The translations under genes were made by a program, and so were the position numbers. Positions 36,637 to 49,213 of a stretch of 64,000 nucleotides of DNA are shown here, one piece after another. A model generated the notes under the pieces. It was not told where the DNA came from, searched no databases, and was given only the letters and a program-made list of their open reading frames with translations. The DNA is from Rhynochetos jubatus (taxonomy: Eukaryota > Chordata > Aves > Eurypygiformes > Rhynochetidae): positions 40,704,700-40,768,699 of the forward strand of contig CM050648.1 of the NCBI GenBank assembly GCA_027574665.1, given 5' to 3'. The first letter of the stretch is position 1, and every line of letters starts with the position of its first letter.

Positions 36637-38647
36637 GTAAAAATGTAAATGTTTCCACATTCCAAAACTGATATTTTTTTAAAGCTGAGAACCCTGAAAT
36701 TGATTTTTCAGTGCATTTTCATTTTTTAAGGATTGTCAGTACTTGAAACAATAATATAGGAAGACAAAAAAACTTGACTCTGGAGCCCAGTGCTTATTGG
36801 GTGAATAAAACCATGCCAACATGTCCTCTCCTGTAGCAGTTTACAAGTACACCTATAGGACACATACAGTTCCTACACATACAGTAACATTGTGGTAACC
36901 AGCTCACAAGGACAGTACTGGTGTGTATTTAAGTGTTGAAATTGAGGCTACACACCACCTGAGAGTGAGTACATGTCTTTCCTGACATTTACGTGTGCCT
37001 GAATTAATACACGTAGGAAATTCTAGGTAGACATTTTTCTTGTAGTCCTACAAAAGGATTGAATGCCAGATGCAATAATAAAAGTAAGAAAAGTTAGGAA
37101 GATACTCCCCTAACCCAATAAAAGTTACAGGAACGTGCATGAAAAAATTAAAGAAAATTTCCTTCAGAAGTTCAAGGTTTGTCCTTCCCACAGAAATATA
37201 ACAGGCCCACGTTAGCTGTCAATCCTATCGTTATTTAATGTTGCAATGGTTAGAAGATGCTTTTCCCTCACCAGCTTTTAGTAAACAAAAAAAACAAAAA
37301 AAAAAGAAAAAAATAATGCAATTCAAAATTTTGGGAGCTCAAATCTAAGGTTTGTCCATTTTGAATTTTCAGTAAAAGCGCAGTTTTCATGGAAAATTTC
37401 TCACTGGATATATATAAAGGTGTTAGCCCAGATCTGGTAAGACTGAAAAACAGTATTATCCTCCAGAGGAGTAACAGCATTATATGTCTCAGGTTACACT
37501 AAGACTCAGACAAGGTACAGCTGCTTACATATTCCATTAAAAGTTGTCACGTAGACAATTAGACACAGTCTATGCTATGTTCACATCACGGCTGTGACAT
37601 GATTTCCAATTGTATTGAGTTGTTCCATGCTTGGATTTTGGTTCTGATGCTCAGCACAGATTTGAGAGATCTGGAGCTCAATGATGCTTTTTCAAAAACT
37701 CTGTTGTCCTCTTCCTGTATTAGCACTAATAGCTGCGAGGTGTCAAATCACCACGCTACCCAGACAGTCAGCCAGTAAGTAGAGCTTATTTTGTGTTTGC
37801 TGCTTGAAAAGAAATTCCCAGAGGATTTTAGTCTGTGAAAGGCTGGGAAACAGTGCTCAAAAATATAAGGATTGGTTTAATATGCTTGGAAAAGGGCAGA
37901 TGTGACTATATTACTCCATTACACATGGAGGAAAAGAAAACTAAGACATAAAGATACAAAATTACTTCATAAACCCAGAAATGAGTACTGTGAACATTTC
38001 ACTTCTTTTTGTTTATCACTCCAACCACCTGGTAATCCCAGCAGCTAACCCAAACTTTTGGCTAGATGCGGAAAAAGTATTTCTTCTGGAAAGCCATCCT
38101 TGCATTCCGCGCTTAACCAAGTGGTTGTGTCAAGTGGAAAATAACGATTTTATGACAACTTTTCCTGTATCATTCTCTCATGGTGCTCCAAACTTTATTT
38201 TAAGTAATGACAATTACTGAAACACCAAATGGCTTTCAGTAGTCACCACAGTTCCCCTCTTTACTTCCCATCTCCATCCTATGACTCTGATTTTAAAACA
38301 AGAATTTATAACAGACACTTCCTTTTTTCACAATGTCAGTTTAACATGTCCTGCCTTGGTGACTTCCACATGAAGCGATCTTAACTACTTCTATTACCAG
38401 AATCATAGCTAATACTTAATGTTGTTGTTTCATATTATTTTTAGGTTTCTTTAAAAAGAAATTGGTTCAAACTGACATAGTTACTAGGTGCCAGAATCCA
38501 CTGGGAAAAACAGCTCAGCACTTAGTGCTGATTATAGTGCTTGTATTCTGGATGAATCCCATCTATGATGACTGAAGAAGTACCTCACCTTCATCATTAT
38601 TATCAGAGTATTATGGGAAATTGCACACCAATGTACCAACTCTACAA
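36637..38647. other. Unique AT-rich noncoding sequence
   Basis: An A-rich tract occurs at 37284-37313. No gene or mobile element is recognised. Confidence 0.55.
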
Positions 38648-38683
38648 TTAGAATCATAGAATCATTTAAGTTGGAAAAGACTG
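38648..38683 (-). mobile_element. Tiny CR1 LINE 3'-end fragment
   Basis: The plus strand reads AATCATAGAATCATTTAAG then TTGGAAAAGACTG, the reverse complement of a CR1 terminus with its octamer tail. Only about 36 bases are recognisable. Orientation is opposite to the large CR1 that starts 635 bases downstream. Confidence 0.78.
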
Positions 38684-39074
38684 ATTATTGCTACAAATAA
38701 TCCCCCTAAAGCTGTCTCTTGTCCTGATAATAACTTGATGATTAACCTTAGCCATTCACCTAAAGGAAATTTTCTTTTTCAAACAGATTTCAGTGGAGAA
38801 ATCTACTAGTTTGTTATTGAACCCAATATGTAACACTGAAAATTTTCTCTGTTGCATGCATACATTGACATAGCTAACCTGTGGAGATTTTGACACCAAC
38901 TGAGGAAGTGACACAGAAACACGTCTGAAATACCACATCCATACACACAGAAAAAGTAAATCTAATGATGTGTTAGTATTCAGCTGGGATACACCCAGCT
39001 GAATTCCACCATGTGGAATATGCTGATGATGATAAAAATGGCCCCTTAACATCACTTTCCCTCTCAATATGTGA
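38684..39074. other. Unique sequence between CR1 tail and open frame
   Basis: Nothing recognised on the plus strand. A minus-strand frame (38756-39181, 141 codons) crosses it but has no domain and overlaps the plus-strand frame at 39075-39317. Confidence 0.5.
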
Positions 39075-39317
39075 AAAGAAAGCAGAGAAAAAATGTTGCA
39101 AAAGTTGCTAAGGAAATCTGAGCAAGCTGAATGTAGCAGAGGTGCTGTTATGTTTACATTGGCTCTTGCCTTTTTGGTCATTGCAATGGGCCTCTGTGTG
39201 TTTATATTGGTCTGTTCACAGCATAGTCAAAGAAAAGTTGCCACGTACTCTGACAAAAGGAAAAACTATGGCACACCTCCTTTTCTTTCTCCTGCAATTG
39301 TCATTCTCATGAGCTAG
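39075..39317 (+). CDS. Open frame with one hydrophobic segment, unidentified
   Basis: A frame opens after a TGA at 39072-39074, has its first ATG at 39093 and ends in TAG at 39315-39317, directly against the 5' edge of the large CR1. The product from the ATG would be 74 residues: a lysine/arginine-rich start (LQKLLRKSEQ), one hydrophobic stretch at about residues 19-41 (VMFTLALAFLVIAMGLCVFI) and a basic tail (QHSQRKVATYSDKRKNYG). That order looks like a single-pass membrane segment. No family is recognised, the acceptor in front is weak, and a minus-strand frame overlaps. It may be an exon, a relic or chance. Confidence 0.18.
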   Translation, partial: KESREKMLQKLLRKSEQAECSRGAVMFTLALAFLVIAMGLCVFILVCSQHSQRKVATYSDKRKNYGTPPFLSPAIVILMS

Positions 39318-40347
39318 AAGAGCTCAAGAGTTGTGGTCAATGGGTCAATGTCTGAGTGGAGACCAGTAACCAGCGGCGTTCCTCAGGGATTGGTGTTGGG
39401 ACTGGTACCGTTTAACATCTTCATCAGTGACATGGATGATGGCATTGAGCGCACCCTCAGCAAGTTTGCTGACGACAGCAAGCTGTGTGGTGCAGTCGAC
39501 ACACCTGAAGGAAGGGATGCCATGCAGAGGGACCTTGACAGGGTGGAGAGGTGGGCCTGTGCCAACCTCATGGAGTTCAACAAGGCCGAGTGCAAGGTTC
39601 TGCACCTGGGTTGGGGTAATCCCAAGCACACGTACAGGCTGGGCAGAGAGTGGATCGAGAGCAGCCCAGAGGAGAAGGACTTGGGGGTACTGGTGGATGA
39701 AAAGTTGAACATGAGCTGGCAGTGTGTGTTGGCAGCCCAGAAAGCCAACCGTAACCTGGCCTGTATCCAGAGAAGTGTGGCCAGCAGGTCAAGGCAGGGG
39801 ATTCTCCCCTTCTACTCCGCTCTCATGAGACGCCACCTGGAGGACTGCATCCAGCTGTGGAGCCCTCAACATAAGAAGGATACTGACCAGTTGGAATGAG
39901 TCCAGAGGAGGCCACGAAGATGCTAAGAGGGCTGGAGCACCTCTGCTATGAAAAAAGGCTGAGAGAGTTGGGCTTGTTCAGCCTGGAGAAGAGAAGGCTT
40001 TGGGGAGACCTTATTGCAGCCTTCCAGTACCTGAAGGGGCCTACAAGGGAGCTGAAGAAGGACTTTTTACAAGGGCCTGTAGTGACAGGACAAGGGGTAA
40101 TGGATTTAAACTGAAAGAGTGTGGATTTAGATTAGATATCAGGAAGTATTTCACAGAGAAGGTGGTGAGGCACTGGAACAGGTTGCCCAGAGAAGCTGTG
40201 GATGCCCCATCCCTGGCTGTCTTCAAGGCCAGGCTGGATGAGGCTTTGAGCAACCTGGTCTAGTGGAGGGTGTCCTTGCCCATGGCAGGGGGTTGGAACT
40301 AGATGGTCTTTAAAGTCCCTTCCAACCCAAACCATTCTATGTTTCTG
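39318..40347 (+). mobile_element. CR1 LINE, 5'-truncated, about 1 kb, with RT palm fragment
   Basis: The largest mobile element of the window. It enters in the reverse-transcriptase part of ORF2 (AGAGCTCAAGAGTTGTGGTC, then the SGVPQG block), continues through the ORF2 C-terminus and the CR1 3' UTR (CATGGCAGGGGGTTGGAACT), and ends with a worn octamer (CCATTCTATG, then GTTTCTG). It is 5'-truncated, as CR1 copies usually are. No target-site duplication is expected for CR1. Its good preservation suggests a relatively recent insertion compared with the other copies here. Confidence 0.97.
39333..40263 (+). pseudogene. CR1 ORF2 remnant (reverse transcriptase C-terminal half)
   Basis: The retrotransposon polyprotein normally primes and reverse-transcribes CR1 RNA. 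Here only its C-terminal part remains. The first frame (39333-39899) shows TSGVPQG and the catalytic FADDSKLCG motif (residues 45-53 from the first ATG), then the LDRVERW and LVDEKLNMS blocks. It is broken by an in-frame TGA at 39897-39899 and by a one-base loss in AGGAGGCC near 39905-39912. The next frame carries [19 protein letters not shown], and a second shift near 40034-40041 leads to the last frame, which ends RHWNRLPREAVDAP and LDEALSNLV before TAG 40261-40263. The product is clearly nonfunctional. Confidence 0.93.
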
Positions 40348-43300
40348 AGACTAAATTAAAATAGTAGTGGGTGAATTCCCTGTACCCAGATCAGTGGGCA
40401 AAAAGATTGTGTAAGTCAGTTTATACAGATCTAAGAATGTACATACTACCTGGGTGGCTTCCAGTAGTCTCTCTGTATGAATGAAAGTCATTGGAAACTT
40501 CTGAGAATAAGACAGGGCATATAAGCATGTAGAAGTGACTCTATCTGTTCATGTTTGATGGTGTTGGTGCTAACCATCAAAGCTTTCTGCTTTCACTCCA
40601 CCATCTTGATCTGCTCTGAATGCTTTTCTTCTTCCAAGACAATCAGTTGTTTGGCCATGAAAACCCATTTCAAAATCCATGTGCTCCTACACCCAAGTTG
40701 CCTGATGCTTACACAAAAGTGTTAATTATTGCATGCAGGACGGCTATTACAAGCCATGTAGCTATTTTTTTTATTCAGGTTTTTAATTCATTTTCACTCC
40801 TGATAGCTCTTCACAGTGGAATGTACTCCTTCACATGTCTAGTTGTAATCTAAAGAATAAGTTAATACAGAAGCAAGTGGAGTTGCCTACTACAAAATAC
40901 AATACTGGATGTTTGTGCTTCTCACTTGAGTTCTTTATTGCACATCATGCTGGCTACTTTGTTAAGCTCTCGGTGTAAGTTTTTTAACGTTGCCCTGGAA
41001 AACATCCTGTCATTTTCAGCTAGACAACAGTTTTCAGTAGAAAAGATCCCTACTGAATCCATAAGTCTTTCTGTGTTACATAGACTACTTTGATTTTCTG
41101 CTTCTTCCCTTGTTTTTCTGGTGTACCATCAGGGAATGGCAGTGATAAATGTAATGCTCGGTTCTTTCATGACATTAACACCATTAAAAGTTCTCATGAG
41201 CAACTCATTGCTTTCTCCCAGGGGGTCAAGTAAGTTGTGCCCCAATACGGATTTTCTCAGCTTGTGAAACAATGATTTTCAGACTCTGTGCAGAAAGCAG
41301 AACGAACAGAAAAAGAAATAAGCAACAAAATACAGACTTAAGGGAAATGTTGGGGGCAAACAGTGACTCTCATTCGCAACTATTCTGATGTAATGGGGTT
41401 TCATTGCAAATGAAAAAACAGTTCTAAAAGTAAATGGAAGGGAGTGTTCTGTAGAGTAATGCCTTTTTACCACTCCCAGTGGCCCTTGTTGCACCGAAAA
41501 ATAAAGATAAAAATCTCCAAAGAACGAAAGCTTTAGCAAGTTTGGACAAACAGCAAAAGTAGGTTCAGTGATAGGGTCACAGCTTCTGACCTGCCCTATT
41601 CTAGATGACAGAGCAGTAACAGAAAAAATAGCCACCTCTGTGCTAGACTAATGGGAAGACTGATCGTGTTAAAAATCTGAGCCCAAGTGTGAGAAGAAAA
41701 ATAGCTGTTAGTTTTATAAAATAAAGTCAGCACTTTATTATGTTTTTCATCAGTCTTGCTTTTGGTGGAACTCATGTCAATAAAATGCTATGAGCACTCT
41801 GAACAAAAGATATTTCTAGAAGAATGTTCATCACAGCTTTTTTTTTTTTTTTAAAGGAAAATATTATATCTCCAGAGAATAAAAGAAATGTTTAAGTAAT
41901 ATGATGGCAGGCTATTGCTTTTTAGTTTTGATGTCATATTTCTACTTCTTCATTACAAGGACTCTTCTCTTTCACATGTGGATGTACTGAATAGCAAGAT
42001 GGTATAAAGATGTTCGAAATTATTTTTACCAAGGGCTAGTGCTGCCTTTCATTTTTAAATCTCACACTGAAAGATAGTTACAGACCAACATGCCTAGCCC
42101 AAGTAATCAGCCCCTTTTCTAAGGAACGTTGTCTCCAAAGGAGTTGAATCTGCATTGCTGTGCACTCCTTTTTGCACTTACAAATGTATGTCTGGGGACA
42201 TGGTTCCCAGTTCTTTACACAGAGATACTCAAGAATTTCTAATCAATAAATTCACTGCTGCAAAGCTGTTTCCCTACCATGAGAAACACAGAAAAACTTT
42301 TGGGACAATACCAACACATCAGTATTTTTTTTACTGTGAGGATCATCACAGTCAGAATTAGAATGCAGTTCAGGCATGCGAGAATTAAAGCTTGCTTAAA
42401 ACAACTCTAAACACCTATAGCAGTTCCTCTGTGTATGTAAAATGAGTCTGGGCTGAAAATCTCATTCAGTTCAGATTAACTGGGCAGTATGGGCTGACAC
42501 TTAAGTAACAGCTTGCTTTCAACTTGCTAGGTTGCATATGGGTGGCAGGTTAGCCACAATCTGACCAGCCGGAACTTGGTATCATGTGCAAAATCTTTCC
42601 AAGAAGAGCTAAATACTTAGAAAAGCTGCCTCAGATGAACTCTGGCTGCCTCAACTAGATTAGAACAAGCATGTTAACTAGCTCTAAAGCTGGAACTAAC
42701 ATATTTCTATGTTACAATTCAATCATCATGGCTTCTACAGAAAGTATCTTGAGTCAGTACTTGTACCTGTATCTTTTCATAAGAGAAGCATATGCAATAT
42801 AAGATCATTAGCTTCCAGCATAAGAAGCCATGGGATTCAGCAGTATCTGTACAGTTAACAACATTCAAAAATCTGTACTGTTGAAATTAGTTCACCCAGA
42901 ACCATATATGCAAAACAGTGATCCATCTAATGCAATTCATAAACCCCCATTTACATTTTTTAAAAAAGAGAGAAAAAGAAAGAAGTCATTACATGGAAGT
43001 AATTGTTCACATGTATTACTAAATATTTGTACATTCAAAATTTTTTGAAAATATATGGCTTAAAAAGAAAAAATCTACCTCTGCTATTGCAGCAGTTAGT
43101 TTTCAACCTGTGGCTTTGATGGTTTATTTCAGTGATTCTCAAACTCTGAACAATTCATGCTTGCAATCATACTTTTCATTCAAAACTATACAAACGTGGT
43201 ATTGTTCTGCAACCTACTGATGACCATTTGTGGCTTCAGACCACAATTTGGGAACTGGTGGTTTATTCTCCTGAAAATAACGTTGGTGTACTAATGTAAT

Positions 43301-46300
43301 ATGCTGGGATATGGATTTGATGGCTTCGTTAATGTCTGTTGCCAGATGTTTAGTCTCAGTATTTTCATACATTCTGTTTTGGAGCTGATTACCTATGAGA
43401 TAGTTCAGTTTTACAAGATTGCTGCCAACCAACAAAGAGAGTGAAAATGATGGTATGGCGAAAGATGTTATGCTGATTGGAGCTCAAGACCAGGCTTTTG
43501 TTGACTGGAGCACCTGGACTCTTGGAGCACCAGTCCAACACAACTGCTCATTTCCAGAAGCACTTCTTCTCAGTTCAACGTAAGCTACTCCTCAAAGGTT
43601 AAATTTCCAGTGAAATTTGTACTCTGTTCTAGAAGACATTTATTCTGGTGATAAACAGTAGAACAATTATTGAACAAGCAGTAGAAAATGTGCTTTTGGT
43701 TGTTAGTGTATTTTCCACTTGGAAAACTATGTTTTAGGTAAGAGGAGAAGGAAATTAACTCTCTTATTTATTCCTTGACCATTTAAAATGTAATGTATAG
43801 GTAGTTGCACCTTTGATGTGCAACTTATTCTTGTATTTTTTCTATGTTTTAAAACGTTCCAATATAAAGGACTACACATTAATTTCTTTCATCTTCATTA
43901 TTTATTTTTGTAAGCTGCTAAAGCTGTTCTTTATTTATTGCAAGTCATCCATACATAATTCTCCGCAGTTTCGAAAACTGCATCTAACATTTTCACCCCA
44001 ACTTTATAAATTGCATTGATTTATTTCTGTCTCTGAGGCCTACAACCATTTATTACAACAACAAAACATCCTCCAATTCTGGTGATCAAGGAACAAAGTC
44101 TACTCGTTTACTGTGTAGTGAGAATTGACAGATGGCCAAATGGGGTGATAGATTTGATTTTAATGTGTCTTAAGAGAGTAAATGAACCAAAGGCAATCTT
44201 CATCTCATGTGAAAAGTTAGATTTTTGTGTGGCTTTTCTGCAACAGTGAGGTACAATTCTCACAGTACTTCATTGATTTTCCAATCAACCATGACCACTC
44301 AGATGGCAAAAAGCAGGGTCAAAGAATTTTTATAAAGCATTTTTTTCAGCTGTTTGTGTAGAATTGCACAAACGAGCCTGACTGTACATAACACAAAATA
44401 CTTTTTGGTGTTCTGTTGGGGGTTTTTTCCTCCTGAAAAATCTTTACAGGTTTCACAGGTTATGCATTTTTAATTTTGCATCAAATGAAGATGTTTTGTC
44501 AAGAGAATCATTTACATCATAAAGATAATGAGGATAAAATTTCCTCACATCTCCCCACCTGTTATTTTAGCATATATCATTGATAAAAAAGCACTCTGCA
44601 TTGCTTACTTTAAACTCTGAATAGGGATAGATTCCCTGTTTCAGGACATGAAATAGCACATGGAGCATTGCAATAAAGACAAAATGAAGTACATTACAGT
44701 TGTTTTTCCACGGACTGGGCTTGAACAGCAATATATGAGTAGGTCCTTATGCATCATTAGAGAGACAGAAAGTAATTGTACAGTGTGTGTCAAATAGTGT
44801 TAGTGTGTTAGCTAAACCAGCATGTTTGGAGACTGGTGAAGAATCTCTAAGGCAAGCTTGAAAGTTATCATATGGGAGCATAAACACTTCCAACGACAGG
44901 CAGCAATATCTCAGAACCAGGGATTACAACACCAATTTAGAATTTAAGTGTTTAGCAGGAGTGATAATATTTACAAACAACTCTTGAATTAATTGGTCTT
45001 TTTGTAGCATCATTGCAGTTTCAGCTAAATAGGGATGGCGCGCTATCAGAGGTATTACTTGTCAGTCCAATGATACGTCAATTGGTACCTCTTTAGGTGG
45101 ATAATGCCACCCACATGGTGAATCATGAGTAGGTGGGTATGTGTCTACTCTACCCTCTGCCTGAAAATAGAAACCTCTTTTCTGTTTTGTACACAAAGCA
45201 CTTCAAAGTGTCTTCATGTCATGACTTACAGTGCATCACGCACATTCACTGCTACTTAGTAATGGTCAGTATTTTGTTCGTGTTTGGCATAATCCAGTAT
45301 TTTGGCATAGTTTGAGCAGCTAACATTAAATCCTTCCCCTTTGAGTCATAAATGATGACCCTTCCACTGGTTGGAGAAGTGGGCTAACTACCATTCTCTC
45401 AGTCTGTGGAAGGAATTTGGACATCTCACATTTCATTTATGCAAAACTTGATTTTTTAAATTACTTCCCATTTCAAAATCAAGGGCTACAGTTTGAACTT
45501 TGGAAATGAGGACGGATATTCAGGAATAAATTTGTCTCTAATTATCCAACTTCAGAACAGGTTAAGACATTGGAAGTACAGTCCATAAACTTTTCTAATT
45601 ACCAGTCAGAAGACTACAGTTATCAAAGTGTATTATTGGTGAATTTGAGTTATGGCACCTTTTTTTCTTCTGTTCCACATTTTTCATTTCACTGCTATAC
45701 AATAATATGCATTTTAATTCTTCCAGATTTTTAAAGGAAATTATGTGTGCAAAGAAAATTTACTGAACTTTTTAGAAAAATAAACTTCAGAAGAGCTAAG
45801 TGTTTCCAGTGAGACACTGAAAGAAAATATGAAAAGTTTGAGATTAAAGTCCTAAGGAATTCATTTTTACGGAAAATAACAGAAAGGAAGTTTGTTCTTT
45901 TCCTTAAATACAGTTTAACTATGGTAAATATTATAATCACCCTAAATATTGCTAAAATCTAGTAAATACTGTTCTTCCTAAAGCAAAACTTTAATATTCT
46001 AAACTTGTCATAGATGCAAAATATTTCTTATATGGATACCTTGGACACCAAAAAATGAAAGTTGGTAGAAGAGGAAGCTGCTCTGCCTTCCTTTCATGTA
46101 CCTTTGGTGTTACAGATGATGTATTAGATATAAGTGCGGTTTTGGTTTTTTGCAAATACAACATGTATTAGACATATGTAACTGTCTCTTTTATACTGAA
46201 TGTTTATTTTATTGCTTCCAATGAAGGCCAATAGTCAAAAAAATATTTTATTTCCTCTATATCAGTGATACCCATGTTGTTCATATGAACCATATTTGCT

Positions 46301-47153
46301 GCGAAATCTCCCAAATTATAATAATGAGACATTTATTCTAACATACTGTCTCCTTGAATGCACTGTAAATAAAATCTGATTTTTTTTTTCTGAACTATCC
46401 TGCTTCCCCACTGGAAACAAAATTAAAAGTAATCAAGGAAGCAAGGTAGAAAGGCAAGTGGGGTAGAAGGCAGGTAGTCAGGAACATAAGGAGGAAGGGA
46501 TTATGCAGCTTTTGAACTAACTGAAGCTTGTGAATGACATTGTTTTCATTCCCAGGTTCCCAGAACTTGTAGTAAGTCTAGAGGCTATGAGTGCAAAACC
46601 CACTATAACCAACTTTCAATCTTAAAAGGCACAGACAAGAATGGTTCTGAGTTTCAAAGCTACAGGAATGTACATATGTAGATCCAGTACCCTAAATTTT
46701 TGTCACTTTGGCCCATAGCACCATCTAAAGAACATGTACACTGGATCCCCACATATTCTACACAAAGGAGTATTCTCCCTAAACCAATGATAGGAAGTCC
46801 TCGGCTACTCATGCACATCAATGTTCCTGCCAAAAAATATTATTCTAAAATCTAGTGTCTACATTATCCCCTTCAGGTATGGAAGCAGAGTAGCTGGGAT
46901 TACCTACCAGCCCATGCTTAGAGTTTTCATACAGGATGTAAGATATCTACATTCAGTTTCCTCCTTTGTCTCAGAGGATTTGAGCCACATGTCCCACAGA
47001 AAGAGAACAAGACACCTAAAGTATTAAATACTAGGAAAAGTAACTAAAGTGTGGTTTTTCCCTATATTCTTCTGACACTCATAATTTGTGTACAATAGTC
47101 ATCACTGAGCCAACAGAGTACAAAACGTGACATTATAACCCAGTTTTTCCCAC
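40348..47153. other. Unique AT-rich noncoding sequence
   Basis: No gene or mobile element is recognised over about 6.8 kb. A T15 run sits at 41838-41852. Short frames (for example 41279-41635 minus and 43813-44019 plus) have no recognisable domain. A block at about 45000-45130 is unusually mixed in composition and includes a rare GGCGCGC word. Confidence 0.55.
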
Positions 47154-47269
47154 CTCTGCATTCAACTTCCTGTACTTGTGAGCAATGAATAACAAAGAGA
47201 CAAAAAATAATAGGAGCAAAAACCAGAATCCAGAGCTTCATTTTCACAAGTAAATTCTTTGTTTCCTCC
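47154..47269 (-). CDS. Candidate signal-peptide exon, unidentified secreted or membrane protein
   Basis: On the minus strand a pyrimidine-rich acceptor (GTTTTTCCTAG) is followed by 28 bases of possible 5' UTR and ATG at 47239-47241 in the context GTGAAAATGA. The frame encodes MKLWILVFAPIIFCLFVIHC, then SQVQEVECR: a short basic start, a hydrophobic core and a polar region with a plausible cleavage site after HCS. It ends in a donor-like AGAG followed by gtggga after 88 coding bases (phase 1), the usual layout of a first coding exon of an extracellular protein. No downstream partner exon was identified, and the donor is only fair. Chance hydrophobic frames are common in T-rich DNA. Confidence 0.22.
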
Positions 47270-49213
47270 CTAGGAAAAACTGCGTTGAGTATGCCCACCC
47301 CATCGGGCTCCATAAGAAAGATGGGGCCAGAAAATAGGGAAGTTTGTACAGAATTTGGGCTAGTGATGGCATATCAACAATATTAGATGAATAGAAAGAA
47401 ACTATGTCAGGAATCAGGAGGAAGCTGTAGGACGTTGTACTCTTCAAGGGTCACATGGTAACTCCTCCTGCCCTGCACTAGCTGTGACTGTTTTGTTACT
47501 GGTAAATCAGAGTAAGGAACTCTTTGAAAGGAGAAAAATGGAGAAAGCTAGGTGAATTGGACAAAATAATACTATCCAACAAGTCAGCTGGACCATGAGA
47601 AGAGATACTCAGGACTGGATTTAGCTGACCAAGCACAGACATAACCATAGACATGGACAGTGTAGAAACCTTCAGACATTTTAGTCTTCTAGAGTAATTT
47701 TAGTAACAATGGAGAAAAATAGGCTCATCCATAAAGTAGTTTCTTTCATCTTCAACTCAGTGTTTCATATAGATGAAAGTAATCATGCCTTAAACCAACT
47801 TGTTCTCTCCTAGCTATGAAGACAGTCTGCATTCATAACCTTACGTGTGACATTAGTGGGTTGCCAAGATGTAAACCTGGTCAAGTCCAGTGAGGACTTC
47901 TGATTTATGGGGCCTCAGGAAATTAATTGCATTTACTATGTCTGCCTAAAGTCAGTTTTGCTTAGATTGTGAATTTTAATAGTATTTAAGCAGACATTCA
48001 ATATCTAGGCTCAGGTCAAGTCTTAATGTGCTCTTGACACATCAAAAGGCAAAAATCTAGCTACCTCACAATGCATGAAATGTCAATATTTTTGCTATAT
48101 CTACTTATCTTATGTCAGATCCATCTCTCCGTTTAAAGACTGCTGTAATCATGGTTTTTTATCATGTTGTGAGATTGCCTCAGAGGAGGGAGGATCTAAC
48201 ATCATGGAAGAAATGTTTTGATTCTGTCGGGCTTGTATCCACAATCCTGACATTTTTCCTGAAGGTCTCTTCTTTTACTATTATAATTACTGGCACCAAG
48301 TTTTCAGTTAAGGTATGTAAAGTTCTATTTCTCTCCTTCTTCAAAAATTTCTGAGAACTTAACTTATTCATTGTTGAGGCACTGCCACAGTGAAGACAAC
48401 ATGTTATTTTGTTCTTTAATGTACTGTATAGTTACCTGCTCGTGCCTCTCAATTTGTCTTGGAGCGAGGTTTTGTTATTTGTTTAGCACAATCCACATAT
48501 TGTTTGGAACGATGCACACTAATGCCATGACATTCAGACTAAACAAATGGCAATAATTTTCAACCTCACTAGTTATTTGGATATATCCAATTATTTGCAT
48601 GGGCAAATGCGTCTGCGTGTATGTGTAATAGTGACTAATAATCCCTATCCTGTTATTGACCCAGCATCTACACTCTGATTGAACTCAATAGGAAATGTTC
48701 GTGCAGAATAATTGTGAAATCAGACTAAGCATATAATTAAAATATAATCTGTAGAAATTAGCAATTTAAATACAGAAACACATACATAAGTGATATTTCC
48801 TGAAATATCCCGGCTGTTGACAGGAAAAGGAATGTTGCTTCCAGGTTCATATTGAATACTTCTGTACATGTCCATCTTCCTCAACTCTGTGCTTCTCTCT
48901 GTTGTTGATTAGTGCCTTGAATCATATAAAAATAATTTTCAGATCATATACTAAGCAATAATTTTCTTCCTAAGACCATAGTTTATGTCACAATGCATTT
49001 GTATCCCAGAGAAAACTTTCCCCAGATATTATTTTGGAGACATTGACACAGTTGCTGTTTATTTACTCAGCAATAATCTTTACAAATCCTTAACAAGCTG
49101 GATGTTACCAGTGTGTAATTTCTCATTTGTTACTTAATCATCCTGATAAAATGCCTAGCCCAGAGAAGCTCCAATAAATCAGTTATTAGCCACAGGAAAT
49201 ACTGGCTTAGGAG
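47270..49213. other. Unique noncoding sequence
   Basis: No gene or mobile element is recognised. Confidence 0.55.

Noticed and set aside
38756..39181. 141-codon minus-strand frame
   Set aside because: No domain or exon borders, and it overlaps a plus-strand frame. It is probably chance.
39345..39792. Several minus-strand open frames over the large CR1
   Set aside because: They are antisense shadows of the GC-richer CR1 ORF2 sequence. The real frame is on the plus strand and shows RT motifs.
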